Assembly (NCBI GenBank): GCA_021904315.1
Contig: CM038916.1
Location: 11,621,065 to 11,685,064, forward strand
Origin: Sphagnum magellanicum
Taxonomy: Eukaryota; Streptophyta; Sphagnopsida; Sphagnales; Sphagnaceae
Length of the DNA stretch: 64,000 nucleotides
Direction: 5' to 3'
A program made the translations under genes and the position numbers. Under the pieces are notes generated by a model. The model did no database searches and was not told the DNA's origin. It saw nothing but the letters and a program-made list of their open reading frames with translations. This document shows, piece after piece, positions 61,573 through 64,000 of this stretch (positions are counted from its first letter, which is position 1; each line of letters begins with the position of its first letter).

Positions 61573-62394
61573 TGACACGCTCCCAAGCTCCTAGTTGGAC
61601 CCAAGATGGGTTTAAGTTACTCAAATAGCGGAATCGTGAGGAACTCGGGGCATGCTCCCAGCTCTCAACACTAAAAGGGGGTAGAGGGGCGTGCTAAAGC
61701 TCCGGGATGGGACTAGGAAGAGTGAAAAGCTTTAATTAGTTACTCGAACCTGCATCAAACCAACCAACAAATTAGTTAGTTCATTTTCTGGAGCACCAAA
61801 GGTGTTAGGACAAGCCATGGGCAATTCCGGACTCACAAGATTCACCATGGCCCGGACTCGGGGGAAGCCACCACCTTCCCCCATATAGTATACTATGTGC
61901 CTCTTTGCGACACCCACATCCGAATGGCTTTTTGTCCCGGGACTCCCAAGGAGGAGTCCCGAAATTGTCCCGGTTTGGACTCCCAGGACTTTGCAAGGTC
62001 ATAAATTTTTGCTCAAACCTCTGATTGGGATGAGGTCTAAAGCAAACTTGTAGCTCTCCTTGAGAGCTTTTCAATGGTGTATTGCACTTGACCTGCACGC
62101 ACCGAGGTCGAATCGATTCCCGACTTTTAGTGGTCGAGAGTCAAACTGTCAATTTGAATCCCAGCCCTTCTTTTTGCCATAACTTGTGTTGCAGATGTCC
62201 AAATGGCTCATGTGAAGCCATTTTTGACATCTACACTTTGATAACTTTCCAATGATATAATGAACACTTCAATGCAAGGTGTTTTGACCCCTGAAATTGA
62301 ACTCAGAAGTTTCAGGAGTCCCAGAGGACTCCCAAGTCCCTTTTACGGGAGTGTGAGTTTCATCCTCACACTCTCTCAAAATAGGGTTGCGACA
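61573..62394 (-). mobile_element. Solo LTR, copy 4, with perfect 5-bp target duplication
   Basis: On the minus strand it begins TGTCGCAACCCTAT and ends GGGAGCGTGTCA (822 bp, TG...CA). ATTGT flanks it exactly on both sides (61568-61572 and 62395-62399), the expected 5-bp retrotransposon target duplication. This fixes both ends and shows that one LTR is all that remains, as after LTR-LTR recombination. It carries the palindrome (62133-62165), the TATA-like motif and the hairpin (61860-61882). This is the best-preserved copy for defining the family. Confidence 0.95.
61860..61891 (-). promoter_or_regulatory. TATA-like motif and hairpin in LTR copy 4
   Basis: On the minus strand AGTATACTATAT is followed by GGGGGAAG-GTGGTGG-CTTCCCCC, the same 8-bp stem and 7-base loop as in copies 2 and 3. 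It marks the presumed transcript start region of the LTR. Confidence 0.6.
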
Positions 62395-62637
62395 ATTGTT
62401 GACCAGGGTGTTTTAAAAATGTAGGTTCATGTTCCACATGGTTCCCACTCCTTGCAGGTGCAGTAGTAGATTCATTGCCCCTTTTAAAACCTCTGCCAAC
62501 CCCAAAAACCAAAACCCATCATCTTTTTACTATAGATCAAAATCATCTAGAAAGAAACAATGCATACCCTCTTGAACAATCCATCCACCATTTTCAACAA
62601 CAAGAGCAGGGGGCCATCACCCTTTCCTTCACACCAA

Positions 62638-62693
62638 GTAAAAAGTTTAGGACAAAATGGCATCAGTAAAAAGCTTAGAACAAAATGGCATCA
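62638..62693 (+). repeat. 28-bp tandem duplication
   Basis: GTAAAAAGTTTAGGACAAAA... is repeated directly as GTAAAAAGCTTAGAACAAAA..., two units of 28 bases differing at two positions. Confidence 0.85.
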
Positions 62694-62699
62694 GTCCGA

Positions 62700-63644
62700 G
62701 TGTCACATCCCTAAATCCCTAAATGACCTTTTCTATCTCTCTTTTCTCATCCAACTTCTTCACCAATTAAGGTTAATGGAACTCTTATTGGGTGTTCAAT
62801 ATGTTCCTACCCAATAGGTAATTTCACAAATTCCTAATGATACATCCCTAAGGTTACACAAAGATGACCAAGATGAAGATGGCTTTTGTGGAGAAAAAAG
62901 TTAAGGTCTACTCTCATCAACTAGAAAAACCCTATGCTTCTTATCTTAACATCTAGTTTTCATTGTCATACCATAGGCATGGGTTTTGCAGGGCACATAA
63001 AGAATACATGAGAAAACTCACTCACCCTTGGACAATAGTTGAAGAAGAACAAGATGATGTGGCAAATGGGTAGGGCAAGGCAAAGTAGGTGGGATTGAAG
63101 TTATAAGTAGCAACTGCAAAATGTTGTTGTTGTTGAAGGTGGTGGTGCTATTGTTGTGTACTTGAGGTTTCCTAACACCAATGATTGTAGATGTGGATCC
63201 CTCTGTGGTTAATGTTGTAGATTGAAATTGTTGCCAACCAACAACACCTTTGTGCATCTTGAGATGTTGTCACTAATCCACATGTCCCCGTTCTCCACCA
63301 CTACTTTGATATGACTAGGACACATGTAACCTTTCTAATCTGATTTTTCTTAGGTCTCAAGCTGGCTAATTAGGTTTCAAGCTTAGGTTTCCCACTTAAT
63401 CCACTTATTATGTTCACACTTTGAATGTCAAAAAATCTCGTTTCAATTTTAACAATCGAAACACTTCCACCAAATAAACATGTTCACCTAATGTGAAACT
63501 GGTTTTAATAAGGTAAAAGTTACAAAAGTTGGATCAAATGCGACAGTCCCTGTCCCTATGGAGGCAAAGCCTAATAAAATTTAAGAAAAACCAAATTATT
63601 TTGCTTCATAAATAGACTAGTGTAGCCTATGCCATTGGCCCCCA
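62700..63644. other. Intergenic DNA
   Basis: Contains a GTTGTTGTTG/GGTGGTGG patch near 63122-63150, which gives a spurious N/T-rich minus-strand frame. No gene recognised. Confidence 0.4.
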
Positions 63645-64000
63645 AGTATGAACACATTGAAGGCTCAACCCAATTTTTGCAATTTGTTTGAATTTCTATC
63701 AACAAAATTCTCTCAAAAATCAGTATCTTCCACACCCTAGCTCTGAAAATTGTGAAATAGAATCTATTAGATTTGATTTGTCAAGGGCTTTCCAATAACA
63801 CTAATAATGCCCCCAAATTCCAATAAAATTTGCAATTTCAATTTCATTTAATTTTCATTGAATGATCAATAGCTTTCACACTATAGTTCCAAACAATCTC
63901 AAACCAAGTTAGTGCAACCCTACTCATCAAGAGCTTTCTGAAGATACCAAGAGTGTGGCATGAAGTTGTGGTTTGGGAGATCTTAGAGTGACAAAACAAT
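63645..64000 (+). repeat. Dispersed direct repeat D, right copy
   Basis: Colinear with 59611-59999 to the last base, so it probably continues past the window edge. Same orientation as the left copy, about 4 kb away. Confidence 0.8.

Noticed and set aside
1-64000. tRNA, rRNA and other structured RNA genes
   Set aside because: I looked for GGTTCGAATCC-type T-arm boxes and conserved rRNA words on both strands and saw none that were convincing. A tRNAscan or Infernal run would settle it.

Overview
This window reads as nuclear DNA of a land plant with a repeat-rich genome. It is AT-rich and contains almost no long open frames, an interstitial plant-type telomeric motif (TTTAGGG)3, and decayed copies of plant transposable elements: Ty3/gypsy, LTR derivatives, hAT, CACTA, LINE and MITEs. 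I cannot name the lineage. No intact protein gene, rRNA, tRNA, CRISPR array or bacterial-type operon was found. The short open frames are mostly chance frames or antisense shadows, and what is coding-like is broken transposon protein.

Layout. 1-4.7 kb: unassigned sequence plus a diverged repeat with inverted arms. 4.7-6.9 kb: a ~41-bp minisatellite, then two ~273-bp direct repeats enclosing a truncated LTR (copy 1 of a five-member family) and telomere-like repeats. 8.6-9.5 kb: homopurine/homopyrimidine tracts. 11.1-13.2 kb: two CACTA-type elements (1372 bp and 119 bp) with related ends and 3-bp target duplications. 14.5-18 kb: a ~110-bp degenerate tandem repeat, then a higher-GC coding-like block I could not identify. 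22.9-26.4 kb: a 644-bp inverted-terminal-repeat element, LTR copy 2, a 60-bp minisatellite and a fold-back element. 27.5-33.3 kb, minus strand: a Ty3/gypsy relic with gag, zinc knuckle and protease but no room for reverse transcriptase or integrase, interrupted by LTR copy 3. 33.7-34.5 kb: a second terminal-repeat element. 41.2-43.8 kb, plus strand: a non-LTR (LINE) reverse-transcriptase relic split by a 274-bp MITE whose relative lies at 49.86 kb. 44.4-49 kb: a truncated CACTA end, minisatellites and a 114-bp MITE. 52.2-57.5 kb, minus strand: a hAT-related pseudogene split by a 2448-bp CACTA element and a 607-bp terminal-repeat element. 57.5-64 kb: a ~95-bp degenerate tandem array, two more LTR copies (one a solo LTR with a perfect 5-bp duplication) and two dispersed direct repeats.

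The genes do not form a pathway. The window is a record of layered insertion. In three cases (CACTA in hAT, MITE in LINE, LTR in gypsy) conceptual removal of the insertion plus one target copy brings flanking coding blocks back into one frame, which fixes the order of events. The LTR family carries two conserved secondary structures: a 33-nt near-perfect palindrome and a 23-nt hairpin just downstream of a TATA-like motif. All family assignments of decayed proteins rest on reading motifs by eye and recalling the families; no search was run.
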